IMG/VR virus record: IMGVR_UViG_3300044680_000046
Coordinates: 1-35,537 of that record
Direction: 5' to 3' (one strand)
Length of the DNA stretch: 35,537 nucleotides
DNA from: a virus
In this document: positions 1 to 9,134 of the stretch, one piece after another
Layout of the letters: each line of letters opens with the position of its first letter
How positions within the stretch are numbered: position 1 is the first letter of the stretch
Notes under the pieces: model-generated
Database searches by the model: none
Seen by the model: the letters and a program-made list of their open reading frames with translations, nothing else
Told to the model about the DNA's origin: nothing
Position numbers and translations under genes: made by a program

Positions 1-824
1 CCAAGAATCCCGCCGATGCCATTATTGAGAATGAGCACTTGCGGGATTCCGATGTAGCCCGATCCCGGCGTGTCTACGACAATCCCCGCGACCTGCTGGC
101 CGTTCGTTCCGCCTAACGTTGCATGACCGGTTGCGGCGACCCCTTGCGGACCAAGACCACCCTCAAAAGTGACTGTTACGTTGCCAGAGGAATAGAAATA
201 ACCTTCCTGCTGCATCGTGACGCCAGAGACGCCGCCTCCGCTAATAGCAGCGAGTCCGAATGCCCCTTCACCCCCGTGGAACATTACCCACTGGCCAGTT
301 GACCATCCGTGTGCCGCTGAGGTGGTAATGTAGGCACCCTGGATGGTAATCGTGATTGTCCCCGAGTATCCGGTGCCCCCATTGGTTACCGAGATTGAGG
401 CAACCCCTCCGCTGGTCACCGTAACCGCCAAAACCGCCCCGCTGCCTCCCGTACTCCCTGTCACGTAGGCGAACGTTGCACCCTGGACGTATCCCGTTCC
501 CGGTGCCGTGACGGTTGGGGTTTGAATAACGCCGCCCGACTGTGTGGCTGTGGCTGTTGCCCCGCTGCCGAAGGTTACGTTGGATATCGCGCTTGTCGTC
601 CCGTTCTGATCCAGGTACAACGTAACGAGGCCAGGGCCGCTCGAAGTCTGCCAACTATAGGCCGCGCTCTGCCACGCATTGAACGCAGTAGCATCGCCTG
701 CGGTTTGGCCGGTGCAGGTTGACGAGTTCCCGTAGGCCGTGATGTGCGTTGTTGGCTGAGTCTGAGCGCGGCACAAGCCAGCAACAACAAACATGGTGGC
801 GATTAGTCGAAATAGAATCATCAT
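1..824 (-). CDS. Secreted-type beta-rich virion/tail protein, cut by window edge
   Basis: The frame is open from the ATG at 824 to the window edge without a stop, so about 274 residues are present and the C-terminus is missing. The first ~20 residues look like a Sec signal peptide: a short start, a hydrophobic run (LIATMFVVAGL), then C-R-A before QTQ, a likely signal peptidase I site. The rest is rich in Gly, Thr, Ser and Val, with repeated G-x-G-Y turns (PGTGYVQG, GGTGYSGT, PGSGYIGIP) spaced by beta-type sequence, as seen in fibrous tail or adhesin domains. It is the third long beta-rich gene in a row at the end of the minus-strand arm, 36 bases after its neighbour. A second ATG at 821 is equally possible, and no clear ribosome-binding site is seen. 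Role as a tail or surface-binding protein is inferred from context. Confidence 0.75.
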   Translation of the reverse strand, partial: MMILFRLIATMFVVAGLCRAQTQPTTHITAYGNSSTCTGQTAGDATAFNAWQSAAYSWQTSSGPGLVTLYLDQNGTTSAISNVTFGSGATATATQSGGVIQTPTVTAPGTGYVQGATFAYVTGSTGGSGAVLAVTVTSGGVASISVTNGGTGYSGTITITIQGAYITTSAAHGWSTGQWVMFHGGEGAFGLAAISGGGVSGVTMQQEGYFYSSGNVTVTFEGGLGPQGVAATGHATLGGTNGQQVAGIVVDTPGSGYIGIPQVLILNNGIGGIL

Positions 825-860
825 TATGTTCTGGCTTGGTTGCTTGGAGGATGAAACCTC

Positions 861-3800
861 TTAAGTTCCGGTGCAACTGTAATCGAACAGGTATGCCGCC
901 GCCGACACATTTGCTACCGCCGCCGTGATAGTGAATGAACCGAGGGAGTCGGTATGGCCGACGCCGATACCAACCAGCCCGCCGTTCTGCGTTACCATGC
1001 AGCTTGTCGAAACCGTGTGGGCCGTTCCAAAGGTCACGGTGGCGATGGTGCCTGTGGTCACCGCCGTCGACGGAACGCTCACGGTGCCTTGGATGTCAAA
1101 TCCGCTGATCGTTGGTGAGGTGCTGATGGCTCCCCCGGCTGCTACAGTGGGCGCGGTCCCGGCTGGACCAAAGTGACGGAGTTTCAAGTCCCGGTAGTTC
1201 GCCGCCGTGGTGCCTTGGGTGCCTTGGATGATGCTAATTATGCCTGCCGCATCCCGTTCAATAGCTGTGTCGCATCCGGCGACAGCGCCATTATTAGAAA
1301 AACAATATAAGCCTGTGTTTTTCGTACTCCATTGTCCAGTGTTACTGAGCGCGCCAGATTGAACCCCTCCAGCATCAAATAACAAAATGCTTGCGCTCGA
1401 AGTTACATCCAGACCGTTTCCGTTAGACGGGGAACCTACACCTACACCAACTCCGGCCCCGCCGGGGCCGAAATACCCAGAAGTAACATAGGCTGCTCCA
1501 TTAAAAGATCCAGCGAAGATCAATTGACCAGTTGGAGCCGTCGTCCCCTGAACCGGCAGCACGTAAGAAATCCAGTCCTCATTCTCTGAAAGAGACGCCG
1601 TGTTCGTCGCCGGGGACGCCGCCCCAAGGGAACCATCGGCCAGCGTGAGGTTGAACGTGGTCGTCACGTTATCCGCAATACAGGGAGCCGACGCGCACGC
1701 CAGATCCAGCGGCGTCGTTGTGCCCGTTTTTGACATGTAGACATTTCGCCCGGTGACTCCGTTCGGCCCTGTGGGGATTGCCGTCAAGGGAACAAGCGTC
1801 CCTGTCGATGTGACGCAGGTAAAGGTAGCCGTGGCCGCTCCTTTGGTCGTTTCACCCGCTGCCGTGATGAACGTGATGATGGCTTGGTGGGTGCCAGCGG
1901 TACAGCTCCCTCCGGTGGTTGGCGTGCCTGCCGTGGCCGCTCCAGGGACCGCGATAGCGCTCGCAAAGCCCTGCCCCTGCCAATGCATCGACGGGCTGAT
2001 CTGCTGTGCTCCGGTTGCCGCCGCCGTCGTGTTGACCAGTTCAATTGCGTCATTCGGAGTTGTGCCCAGGGCTGTTTGGGTGTGGGTTAATGCTCCGGCT
2101 CCTGTGCGGGTGATTCCCGTCGCGTTCTGTAGTAATGTTCCATCGCTGTAGAGAATCGCATTCGTTGTACTACCAGAGATGCTGGTGCTATTTATGGTGA
2201 GTCCGCCACCCCCACCGCCGCACGAGCCCCAGTTCGGCGTCGTCGAAGCGCCGCCCGAGATCGCACACTGCCCGGCAGTGCCTGCGGACCCGGCAAACTG
2301 CAAGGGCGAAGTCGATCCCGATAAATTAATCCCGGCACTATAGGTCTGAAGCGCAGAGAAAGTCTGGGCCAAGTTCAGTTCCGCGATTGTGCCCGTATTC
2401 GCTGGGAGGCTGGCGGTGACCGACCCTAACGCTCCGGTTACGGTCTGGAGGGTGACGGTGCCACTGGTGGCATTACCGAAAGCCAAGGAGCCCAAGGTGC
2501 CCGATGCGCCGAGAGTAGGCGTTGCAGTCCATGAAGGATTCGCCCCGGAGTTGCCCTGGAACATCGTGCCGTTGGCCGGGACTGCGATCCCCGCGATTGT
2601 TGTGCTGGTGACCCAGACGCCAACTTGATATTGTGCTGGAGTGCCGCTGTTTGAGACGTTGCCGCCGCCCGAAGGCGTTATACACGCTCCGTCGCCACGT
2701 AGATAGGTGGAACTGGAGCAAGTGCCTGATGCCGGGACAAGGGCCGAGAAAAGGTTCGCGCCAGAGAACGTACCGAGGAGGGTGGAGACGCCGCTTCCAA
2801 GCGTTAGCCCAGTATCCACCGCATCCGCGCCGCCAGCTACACGAAGTTGGCCGGAAGTCAGTTCGAGCGACATCCCGAAGAATTGACTGGAGGCGTTCTC
2901 GCAGCGATAGGTAAGGATCGTGCTGTCGCCTTGGCACCAGATCTTTCCTGATGCTGGCGTTCCGGTCTGGAATGTCGACGTGCCATAAATGGATGGGCCG
3001 CCATCGGCCTGCGCCGGGAAAGGTTGGAAATTGGTACCATCCCATATTCCCGAGATTACGGTCGTCACGCTACCTACTGGGCTAGGTTGTCCCGCCTTCG
3101 TCCATCCACTGGGCCATGTCACCTGATAGAACGTCGTTGGACCAGAAGAATTTTGTATGAGACTAAATACAACCGTCTCTCCAGCCGTGCATCCCGAAAT
3201 GGTCGGCGAGATATTGGCTGACAGGGCGGTCGAAAGCTCGAATACATCTACGGTCCCGGCACTGGAGGATGAGCACGTAAATGCTGGAGTCGAACTGAAG
3301 GTGACGGTATGGAGGATCGCTGAAGAACCAGAGCCGCCGCCTCCCGAGTACTGTGGAATATTCAGGGTGTTCGTCGATTGGGTCCAGGTCGCCGCACCAC
3401 TACTGCCCGTCGTAGTCAGCGTGATCGGCAGATTAGTTAGGTTTGAGGCATTGCCGCTAGAGGGAGTCCCGAGCGCACCGCCGAAAGTCACGAAGGCACC
3501 TGCGGAGCCGACGTTAATTGCCAGCGCTGTCCCTACTCCAGTCCCCAGTCCGGCGATGCCGCCTATTGGAACAGTGTTGGCCGCGATCGAGCCGGTGCCG
3601 ATAGCCGCAACCGCGCCGGACGTACTCATCTGGATTCCGTTAGAAGTGCCCTGGGCCGTGAATGTGAAGGGGTGCGCCGTCGAAGTGCCGACCGTGTTGA
3701 CTTCAAACAGCGATCCAGTTCCGGTGTTCCCGGTCGCATCTATGATCGAGAACATATTGGATGTGCTGGTGTTGCCTTGGACCGTAATGAGGCTAGTGAA

Positions 3801-4256
3801 TGTCCCTACGTTGATGCCCATATTCCCCGTGGGGTTAGTCAACGCGGACCACGATGTGGATGCGCTGCCGGAGCAGGAACTGAAGACTGGCGTACCGCCG
3901 CTGACCGATACGAGGCAGAGCGTCCCGGCACCACCCGTGGCCGTCGCTTGAAAACCGCCGGAGGAGTTCTGGTAGACGATGCCGTTGGTTCCGCCTGCCG
4001 TGATCCCCGTACCGCCGTAGAGTTCCCAGGCGTAGGTGTTTGTTCCCGTGTTGTCGCAGGTGTAAAAGGAATGGAATACGGAAGCGGCTGATTTATTGAT
4101 GTAGACCTTGCCAACGGATGCCGCCACATTGCACGAGGACGACGCTGGTGCGCCGCTGCCGGTGATAACCCGCTGCGCGACGCCGCCCCCGCCGATGATC
4201 TGTCCTAGCAAAAGTCCAGGGCTGGACAAAAATACTAGGGCGGCGAAGAGTTTCAC
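861..4256 (-). CDS. Large Gly/Ser/Thr-rich tail-fibre-type protein with signal peptide
   Basis: This encodes 1131 residues of low-complexity beta-rich sequence (G, S, T, A, N), typical of phage tail fibres or adhesins. I chose the GTG at 4256: it overlaps the upstream stop as GTGA and has a GGGGGAT ribosome-binding site 5-7 bases before it, while the in-frame TTG further upstream has none. From this start the N-terminus is V-K-L-F followed by a hydrophobic stretch ending in LLLG before QII, a Sec-type signal peptide. The middle has glycine linkers such as SGGGGSG and a stretch (AAGETTKG onward) like the visitor domains of tail fibres that bind host surfaces. The last ~100 residues look like a separate compact beta domain ending in DYSCTGT. 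Host-surface binding is inferred from composition and position. Confidence 0.8.
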   Translation of the reverse strand: MKLFAALVFLSSPGLLLGQIIGGGGVAQRVITGSGAPASSSCNVAASVGKVYINKSAASVFHSFYTCDNTGTNTYAWELYGGTGITAGGTNGIVYQNSSGGFQATATGGAGTLCLVSVSGGTPVFSSCSGSASTSWSALTNPTGNMGINVGTFTSLITVQGNTSTSNMFSIIDATGNTGTGSLFEVNTVGTSTAHPFTFTAQGTSNGIQMSTSGAVAAIGTGSIAANTVPIGGIAGLGTGVGTALAINVGSAGAFVTFGGALGTPSSGNASNLTNLPITLTTTGSSGAATWTQSTNTLNIPQYSGGGGSGSSAILHTVTFSSTPAFTCSSSSAGTVDVFELSTALSANISPTISGCTAGETVVFSLIQNSSGPTTFYQVTWPSGWTKAGQPSPVGSVTTVISGIWDGTNFQPFPAQADGGPSIYGTSTFQTGTPASGKIWCQGDSTILTYRCENASSQFFGMSLELTSGQLRVAGGADAVDTGLTLGSGVSTLLGTFSGANLFSALVPASGTCSSSTYLRGDGACITPSGGGNVSNSGTPAQYQVGVWVTSTTIAGIAVPANGTMFQGNSGANPSWTATPTLGASGTLGSLAFGNATSGTVTLQTVTGALGSVTASLPANTGTIAELNLAQTFSALQTYSAGINLSGSTSPLQFAGSAGTAGQCAISGGASTTPNWGSCGGGGGGLTINSTSISGSTTNAILYSDGTLLQNATGITRTGAGALTHTQTALGTTPNDAIELVNTTAAATGAQQISPSMHWQGQGFASAIAVPGAATAGTPTTGGSCTAGTHQAIITFITAAGETTKGAATATFTCVTSTGTLVPLTAIPTGPNGVTGRNVYMSKTGTTTPLDLACASAPCIADNVTTTFNLTLADGSLGAASPATNTASLSENEDWISYVLPVQGTTAPTGQLIFAGSFNGAAYVTSGYFGPGGAGVGVGVGSPSNGNGLDVTSSASILLFDAGGVQSGALSNTGQWSTKNTGLYCFSNNGAVAGCDTAIERDAAGIISIIQGTQGTTAANYRDLKLRHFGPAGTAPTVAAGGAISTSPTISGFDIQGTVSVPSTAVTTGTIATVTFGTAHTVSTSCMVTQNGGLVGIGVGHTDSLGSFTITAAVANVSAAAYLFDYSCTGT

Positions 4257-4693
4257 AATACATCCCCCAGGGCGTGGCAATAATCACCAGCGTCCTCGAT
4301 CACGATTTGGAACATGCCTGCCCAATACACATCCGCCTTCTGACTGTCGCCAATCGACCACGACTCCCCGGCGTCGATAGCCCGGATTACGCCACCGAGC
4401 ACCGGCGTGGCACCTCCTCCATTAATAAACGTGGTGGCTTCATTGAAGGGCGAAACACCCCAGCATACAAAAATCCGGCCGCCGTTCCCCGCGTTGGCCT
4501 TGATTTCAAGTTTGTTCACCCAGAGGTCGTCCTGCGAGTTTGGATTCCCATACGGATAAGGGATGGTCCCGCCTTCGGTCTCAAGGTTGGATGTGATGCG
4601 CAGCGCGTTCGCATCGCCAGTCCCCACCGGGGCGATGACCCCAAAAAGAACCGGCTTACCGAGTGGTTGATACTTTCCTGGAATCACTGCCAT
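4253..4693 (-). CDS. Small putative virion protein, 146 aa
   Basis: A compact mixed beta protein of 146 residues with no domain I recognise with certainty. It starts at an ATG with a strong GAGGTG site five bases upstream, follows the small basic gene by four bases, and ends in a GTGA overlap with the large fibre gene, so it is translated with it. The sequence (WVNKLEIKANAGNGG, FVCWGVSPFN, GESWSIGD) resembles small beta-sandwich head or tail decoration proteins that report a surface value over a fixed reference. No signal peptide is present, unlike the two fibre genes on either side. Function is unknown; a tail-associated structural role is inferred from the neighbourhood. Confidence 0.75.
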   Translation of the reverse strand: MAVIPGKYQPLGKPVLFGVIAPVGTGDANALRITSNLETEGGTIPYPYGNPNSQDDLWVNKLEIKANAGNGGRIFVCWGVSPFNEATTFINGGGATPVLGGVIRAIDAGESWSIGDSQKADVYWAGMFQIVIEDAGDYCHALGDVL

Positions 4694-4697
4694 AAAT

Positions 4698-4871
4698 TCA
4701 CCTCGTCTTTTTTCTCGACTTCTTCACCGCCGCATTTGCGATCCGGACGGCGGACCCTTCGGAGCCGCCGCGCTTCAGGACGGCGTTCGCGGTCTTACTG
4801 AACATGCGCTTACGCTTAGGCGTATTAGCCTTGCGGGTAAACGATCTCGCATCCGATGGCGACCAAGGCAT
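4698..4871 (-). CDS. Short basic protein, MPWSPSDA type, 57 aa
   Basis: A short gene of 57 codons in the gap between two long virion genes. The ATG at 4871 has AAAGGA seven bases upstream, and the stop lies four bases before the next ATG. The protein begins MPWSPSDARSFTRKA and continues with a Lys/Arg-rich helix (TPKRKRMFSKTANAVL) and a terminal basic tail (KKSRKKTR). This pattern (MPW, S/D, F-T-x-K-A, P-K-x-x-R-x-x-x-x-x-A-N-x-V-L, then a small-residue A-I/V-R-x-A-N) is one I know from many small hypothetical phage proteins, which makes the gene call firm although their function is not known. A nucleic-acid or capsid-associated role is possible from the charge. Confidence 0.8.
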   Translation of the reverse strand: MPWSPSDARSFTRKANTPKRKRMFSKTANAVLKRGGSEGSAVRIANAAVKKSRKKTR

Positions 4872-4934
4872 AGGGCTGTCCTTTAGAAATATCCTAACCC
4901 TTTGGCGGGTTGCTTACTGTGTGAACAAAATCCC

Positions 4935-7457
4935 CTACTGAATCTTTAAACTCAGGATACTAAGGGCCACCGTGGAGGCCGACAGAGTGGTGTATTTGTC
5001 AAAACCAACGCCACCGGCCGCTGGAGTGGTCAGGCCCAAAGAACTTGATGTCGCGGTGAATATGGCGGCGGTGCAAGCCGACAGTTCGGCGCAGGCGAAG
5101 AATGTGTAGTTGGCCGATCCGTCGTAGTGAATCTCCAGCCAATTAACCGACGACACGGCATTCGCCTGTTTATTGCTGATGCTCGTGAAGCCGCTGGTCG
5201 TAGAAGTGAAGGTCTCCAATTGAAGCTGAGAGTTGGATTGTCCGCTTGTGTAATCCTGGACCCCCCACGCGATCCCGGCTGTGGTCCCGGAGTTTCGCAG
5301 GTAGACGAAAAATTGGCCATACTGTCCCGAATAACCCGAGTTTGAAATCTTGGCTGTCAGCGTCCATGCTCCCGATCCAGGCACTGTGGTATCCACGCCG
5401 ACCAGAGAATGGGAGGCCGATGTCGCCGCAGAGAGCGTAACGATTCCATTGGTGGTGACGGTGGGCGAGCCCATGTTCGTCAACGACAAAGCGGCGGGGA
5501 GGGAAATCAGGTCATCTCGATTGAAATAGTTGTAGGTGGAGCTTCCATTACAGACAGAGAGAATCGGCACATCCGTCGCTTGGTAGGGAAATACGCTGGT
5601 CGAACAAGACGGTTTAGAGGCGAATGCTCCCGGAGCCGGAAGGCTAGACCCGCCCCCTCCAATCCCACATTCTTGACAGATAAACGCCGAGGGGGCACTA
5701 TTGAGTGCCAAAGTGAGGTGGGCTCCCGCCGTCAAGGTCGGGTTGCTTCCACCACTCGCCGTCAGAATCGGCAATGGACTGGCAATCGTATTCAATTGCA
5801 ACATTGGCGATGAGGAGCACGTAAAATCAGGCACGAAGAAGAACACCGCGTTGGCCGAATAGCTCGCGAATGTTGGGTTGGTCGTGAATGTATAGGCGCA
5901 AGCTCCAGAGGTAGGCGTGATTACTTGAGGGTTGCTGTTCCCGGTGAGGAGGGCATTCCTTGTGACCACGTAAGCCGTATCCACGTAGCACTGATCGTTC
6001 GCACAGATTATTCCCGCACCGCCAGCGAGTAACGTTCCATTCAGGTGGTAGTTGGTTTGGTCACTCCATACCGATCCGCCCTGTCCGGGAGTCGCTACGG
6101 TCAGGGTAGCCGAGGTCGTTCCATTTGGCAGGATGAAGACGCTCGGGCTGGTGGCGGTGATCGTCAGGACCCCGTTGCAGTCGTTCTGGAAAAACCCAAC
6201 CCAGTTAGCCGGTAGAGTTGCGGCCGATGGCGCGGAGATGGCGCATGCGCCCGTCGTGTATGTCCTATCAACGAGGACAGAGGCGTCTCCGGAGACCCAC
6301 GTATAACTCGCACCGCTCTGCGTGTTAACGCCGTTCAACCCGGACCCACCACCGCTGCAAGTCCCCGTGACGATCTGTCGGCTGCTATTGGTCCCCACGC
6401 AAGGCTGACTGGCCGGTACGGTGGCCCCATTTACATCCACCGCATTCACGTTGGTCAGAAGCGAGCCATTCACTACGGGGATCAAGGCGCTGCTGTTTAA
6501 CTGAAGTAGATTATTTGCGGCGGTACCCACGGTATAGCTCGTACCCCACGCGGACCCGGTGGAGTTGCCCACCCCCGCTCCGGGATAGACTTGTGACGGC
6601 GGAACCGCAAACGTACAATCCGCGCGCAGAAAATTCGTGGTGCCTCCACCGGTTGCTGGCACGAGCCCCTGAAGCGAAGAGGAGCACGCGCCGAGCGCGG
6701 CCGTCAGGGTCGTTAGGGAATAGGAAGTGCCCCATGCGCTGCCGGTTGAGTTCGGAATCCCGGCGCCGGGGTAAACCACGTTGGTCCCGCAGGTCCCGTT
6801 GACCAGTAACGCATTGGTTCCCGTACCGCATCCCGAGCCGGTCCAGAGTGCTGCAATATTCGCCTGTGTGATCCCGAGATTTGTGCGTGCCGTTGCGGCA
6901 TTGGCTACGTCGCTCAAATTGTTTGCCGCCTGGAGGAAGAAGGCGATCGCCTGCGTTGCGGCCGTCCCCAATCCTAGATTGGTCCGCGCTGTCGCTGCGT
7001 TGGCCACGTCCGAAAGGTTGTTGCCGGAGAGCAGGTAACTTCCGCCTGACGTGATGCTCCCGATACCCCCGAGCCAGAGATATTTGGTTCCACCGTAGGT
7101 GATTGTGGGGCTGCCGGTGATCGAGAATCGGATGTAGGCGTGGTAGCCGGTTCCGATTCCAGCGCAGGAAGCGGAGGTGTTCGATACGCTCGAACTGGAG
7201 TCCTGGAAGTTGGTCCACGGTCCCGCAGAGGACACGTCGGAATATTGAATCTGAACTGTCCACGTTCCGCTGCCGGTAGGACAAAAACTATGGCTTGTGT
7301 TCTGGTAGAGGATCGAGACGTTCGATATTACGAAAGATGAAGAGGTGATCCCCGAGATAACATAGCTCCTAACGACCTCGGGCTGGAATCCTTGCGTTTG
7401 CGCGCTTGTCCAACCATGGACAAACATCAGGACGGTGAGCAGGGTGAGCTTCCTCAT
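4935..7457 (-). CDS. Tail-fibre-type protein with signal peptide and fibre repeats
   Basis: This 840-residue protein has an N-terminal Sec signal (MRKL, hydrophobic run TLLTVLMFVHG, then T-S-A before QTQ). Residues 146-162 and 179-195 carry two near-identical copies of NNLSDVANAATARTNLG, the short repeat typical of phage tail fibres. A second repeat, VYPGAG then NSTGSAWGTSY, occurs at about residues 228-246 and 290-308. The final ~200 residues look like a lectin-type beta sandwich (WTLTAKI, GQYGQFFVYLRNSG, WLEIHYDGSANYTFFACA), a plausible carbohydrate-binding head. The start overlaps the previous stop as ATGA. A receptor-binding fibre is well supported; why such a protein should carry an export signal is not explained by normal phage assembly. 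Confidence 0.87.
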   Translation of the reverse strand: MRKLTLLTVLMFVHGWTSAQTQGFQPEVVRSYVISGITSSSFVISNVSILYQNTSHSFCPTGSGTWTVQIQYSDVSSAGPWTNFQDSSSSVSNTSASCAGIGTGYHAYIRFSITGSPTITYGGTKYLWLGGIGSITSGGSYLLSGNNLSDVANAATARTNLGLGTAATQAIAFFLQAANNLSDVANAATARTNLGITQANIAALWTGSGCGTGTNALLVNGTCGTNVVYPGAGIPNSTGSAWGTSYSLTTLTAALGACSSSLQGLVPATGGGTTNFLRADCTFAVPPSQVYPGAGVGNSTGSAWGTSYTVGTAANNLLQLNSSALIPVVNGSLLTNVNAVDVNGATVPASQPCVGTNSSRQIVTGTCSGGGSGLNGVNTQSGASYTWVSGDASVLVDRTYTTGACAISAPSAATLPANWVGFFQNDCNGVLTITATSPSVFILPNGTTSATLTVATPGQGGSVWSDQTNYHLNGTLLAGGAGIICANDQCYVDTAYVVTRNALLTGNSNPQVITPTSGACAYTFTTNPTFASYSANAVFFFVPDFTCSSSPMLQLNTIASPLPILTASGGSNPTLTAGAHLTLALNSAPSAFICQECGIGGGGSSLPAPGAFASKPSCSTSVFPYQATDVPILSVCNGSSTYNYFNRDDLISLPAALSLTNMGSPTVTTNGIVTLSAATSASHSLVGVDTTVPGSGAWTLTAKISNSGYSGQYGQFFVYLRNSGTTAGIAWGVQDYTSGQSNSQLQLETFTSTTSGFTSISNKQANAVSSVNWLEIHYDGSANYTFFACAELSACTAAIFTATSSSLGLTTPAAGGVGFDKYTTLSASTVALSILSLKIQ
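6534..6776 (-). repeat. Second duplicated unit in tail fibre gene
   Basis: The peptide VYPGAG-x-x-NSTGSAWGTSY is encoded twice, at about 6720-6776 and 6534-6590, inside the tail-fibre gene. The two copies flank a short linker ending in LRADCTFAVPP. It is a second, different repeat from the NNLSDV unit and probably another shaft segment. Confidence 0.8.
6873..7022 (-). repeat. Duplicated fibre repeat, two 51-base units
   Basis: Two copies of a 17-codon unit encoding NNLSDVANAATARTNLG lie at 6972-7022 and 6873-6923. The encoded peptides are identical but the codons differ in several places, so the copies are kept alike by protein selection or are old. The unit is the well-known repeat of tail-fibre shafts. 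Confidence 0.85.
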
Positions 7458-7666
7458 TTTCTATATCCCTCGCTCGACCCGTTCAATACGAGGTGTTTGG
7501 CGGCTTCCAGGAGCCCAAGGGCTAGCGTCCGCGTCTCCTCGCTCTTGATGATAAGCGCGCCGTCGCGGTTCGTGAAAATGACCATGAGACTGACCGGCTC
7601 CGACTCGGAGAAGAGGCTCATCGCATCCATTAGAACTTGGCTCGGGGTTTTGGTTTCTTGTTCCAT
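7454..7666 (-). CDS. Small acidic hypothetical protein, 70 aa
   Basis: A 70-residue protein with one small alpha/beta fold by appearance: a helix (SQVLMDAMSLF), two strands (VSLMVIFTNRDGALIIKSE) and a C-terminal helix (RTLALGLLEAAKHLVL). Small phage proteins with the pattern hydrophobic-Y/F-T-N-x-D-G followed by K-S and a G-L-x-E-A-A helix are common near tail genes, but I know of no assigned function. The start overlaps the previous stop (TAATG), and the stop overlaps the tail-fibre start (ATGA), so its translation is coupled on both sides. Confidence 0.7.
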   Translation of the reverse strand: MEQETKTPSQVLMDAMSLFSESEPVSLMVIFTNRDGALIIKSEETRTLALGLLEAAKHLVLNGSSEGYRK

Positions 7667-8472
7667 TACACCGCCTCGATCGCTTCCCCCATCACTGCCT
7701 TCGCCAGCATGATCCCTTCCTCATAACGCGCATGCGCATAACGTGCCCGCTGGATGTCCTTCAGTTCCGAGTCCGACATCCAGATCTTCTCCAGTATTCC
7801 ATATTGGATGAAGCAGACCCAATCATCGGTCAGCGACTCCATCGGGTCACCCAGGGTGACGTCCTCGGTCATGAGACCAACCGGCCCGATCGTGCAAGCA
7901 TTCCCCCGACTGAATTGGTTGAGCGGCTGGGAACCAAAGAAGGCTCCCGGTGATGTGAAGGCGGCAACCCCGCTGGTCTGGATCATGGTACCGATGTACG
8001 CCGGTACGCCGGTTTCCGGCTGCCCCGGAGCCCACGCCAGCACCGCACCATATGTGCCGGGCGGAGGGTAGTTGGGACTCAGCGTGCTTTCCACGTTTGG
8101 GGCCGGGTAGAAGCTGAGTTGAAAGGGATACTGTTTGTCCTGCCGCCACGATCGCGGTGCTCCCACCTTGGTTTGCCAGTCCCGGTCGATTGTTGAAATG
8201 CTACCTTCGAAATCACGGCGTAGAGCACAGCCGTCGCTGAAAGCCAAGTCCGGCTGTGAGGTCCAGTCCGGTAAAGTTATTTGAGCTTGTCCGTATTCTA
8301 ACGGGCAGGCAGCAATGCATTTGATCAGTCCGGTGCGACCGAGGAAATCGTCCATCACTTCTCGGTAATATTCGAGCCACTGGGTTTCTGTGATGAGGCC
8401 GAGCGTAAAGCCAGCTGGCTCCAGCAAAATGTCGCAGCAGTTAAAATAGACCTGGCTGACCGTTGTGCTCAT
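7666..8472 (-). CDS. Putative head-tail adaptor or neck protein, 268 aa
   Basis: The 268-residue protein opens with helices (DILLEPAGFTLGLITETQWLEYY, quoted here in part), followed by a beta-rich middle with many Pro and Gly (about residues 60-190) and a final helical bundle (SDSELKDIQRARYAHARYEE). This helix-sheet-helix plan is shared with the proteins at 8469 and 10188 and with the helical-bundle adaptor proteins that connect portal and tail in short-tailed phages. The start overlaps the end of the upstream gene by four bases (ATGA), and the stop shares a base with the next start. Specific function is inferred from position and shape only; a tail-tube or stopper protein is an alternative. 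Confidence 0.65.
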   Translation of the reverse strand: MSTTVSQVYFNCCDILLEPAGFTLGLITETQWLEYYREVMDDFLGRTGLIKCIAACPLEYGQAQITLPDWTSQPDLAFSDGCALRRDFEGSISTIDRDWQTKVGAPRSWRQDKQYPFQLSFYPAPNVESTLSPNYPPPGTYGAVLAWAPGQPETGVPAYIGTMIQTSGVAAFTSPGAFFGSQPLNQFSRGNACTIGPVGLMTEDVTLGDPMESLTDDWVCFIQYGILEKIWMSDSELKDIQRARYAHARYEEGIMLAKAVMGEAIEAV

Positions 8473-9125
8473 GCTGGCGTCGGAACCTCCGTCTTCGTTT
8501 GAACTTCAACCCAGTACTTGGGATTGATAACGGCAGATTCCCAGCGCTGAAGGGCGCGCGCCCGCTTCAACCACTGTTGATAACCAGCGGATGCGTCCGC
8601 AAAGGGCTTGCCTCCTTCTTTCAGCACGAGGTTAACGAACGCGTACAGGCTGACCAGGTCCGCGTATTCGTCGTCCAAGTTGAGCGTGTCGGTTGGGTTG
8701 ACCAGCAAGGCCGGGGTGGTGACACCCCAGCATTCCAGGTACTTTCCACCGCTTGGGTCCACCGGATGGATTCCAAATAGTTGCGTGCCTACGGGAATCC
8801 AGCTCCGGGTATACGAACCAGAGCCAGCTCGTAGCCAGCGCTGATCGGTGTTGCTGGTACCGGTTGCCGTGCTTTTGTAGAGCAGTTTCCCTTCGAGGTA
8901 CATCCGCATCGGGTAGACGATCGGGGCCGGGATGCGATACCACTGCCAGTTGGCGATCGTCAGCCCTACCGGCACCTGTGCTTGGCTGAAGCCCGTGAAA
9001 AGGTTCAGGACCCGTGCGCCCTCATTGATCAGCCGATCGACACTGGACTGCTGATAGAGTTCCTGGTTATTGTCCAGGCGGGTCCATGTTCGATTTTCGA
9101 AGTCACTGAGGGTGGTCTGCGGCAC
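8469..9125 (-). CDS. Putative adaptor-like virion protein, 218 aa
   Basis: The protein has 218 residues. Its N-terminus is helical (ELYQQSSVDRLINEGARVLN), the middle is a beta domain with Trp, Tyr and Pro (ANWQWYRIPAPIVYPMRM; SWIPVGTQLFGIHPVD), and the C-terminus is again helical (ADLVSLYAFVNLVLKEGG, then KPFADASAGYQQWLKRARAL). The C-terminal pattern PFxDxxxxxYxxWLxRA resembles PFFDPKLAAWYERLA in the protein at 10188, which suggests a shared origin. It overlaps the next gene by four bases. A neck or adaptor role is an inference from this resemblance and from its position between capsid and fibre genes. Confidence 0.65.
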   Translation of the reverse strand: MPQTTLSDFENRTWTRLDNNQELYQQSSVDRLINEGARVLNLFTGFSQAQVPVGLTIANWQWYRIPAPIVYPMRMYLEGKLLYKSTATGTSNTDQRWLRAGSGSYTRSWIPVGTQLFGIHPVDPSGGKYLECWGVTTPALLVNPTDTLNLDDEYADLVSLYAFVNLVLKEGGKPFADASAGYQQWLKRARALQRWESAVINPKYWVEVQTKTEVPTPA

Positions 9126-9134
9126 ACCAGTCCT

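Noticed and set aside
3157-3951. Plus-strand frame of 264 codons inside the large fibre gene
   Set aside because: It is the antisense shadow of a GC-rich, low-complexity coding region; it lacks a ribosome site and the product is a Pro/Val-rich artefact.
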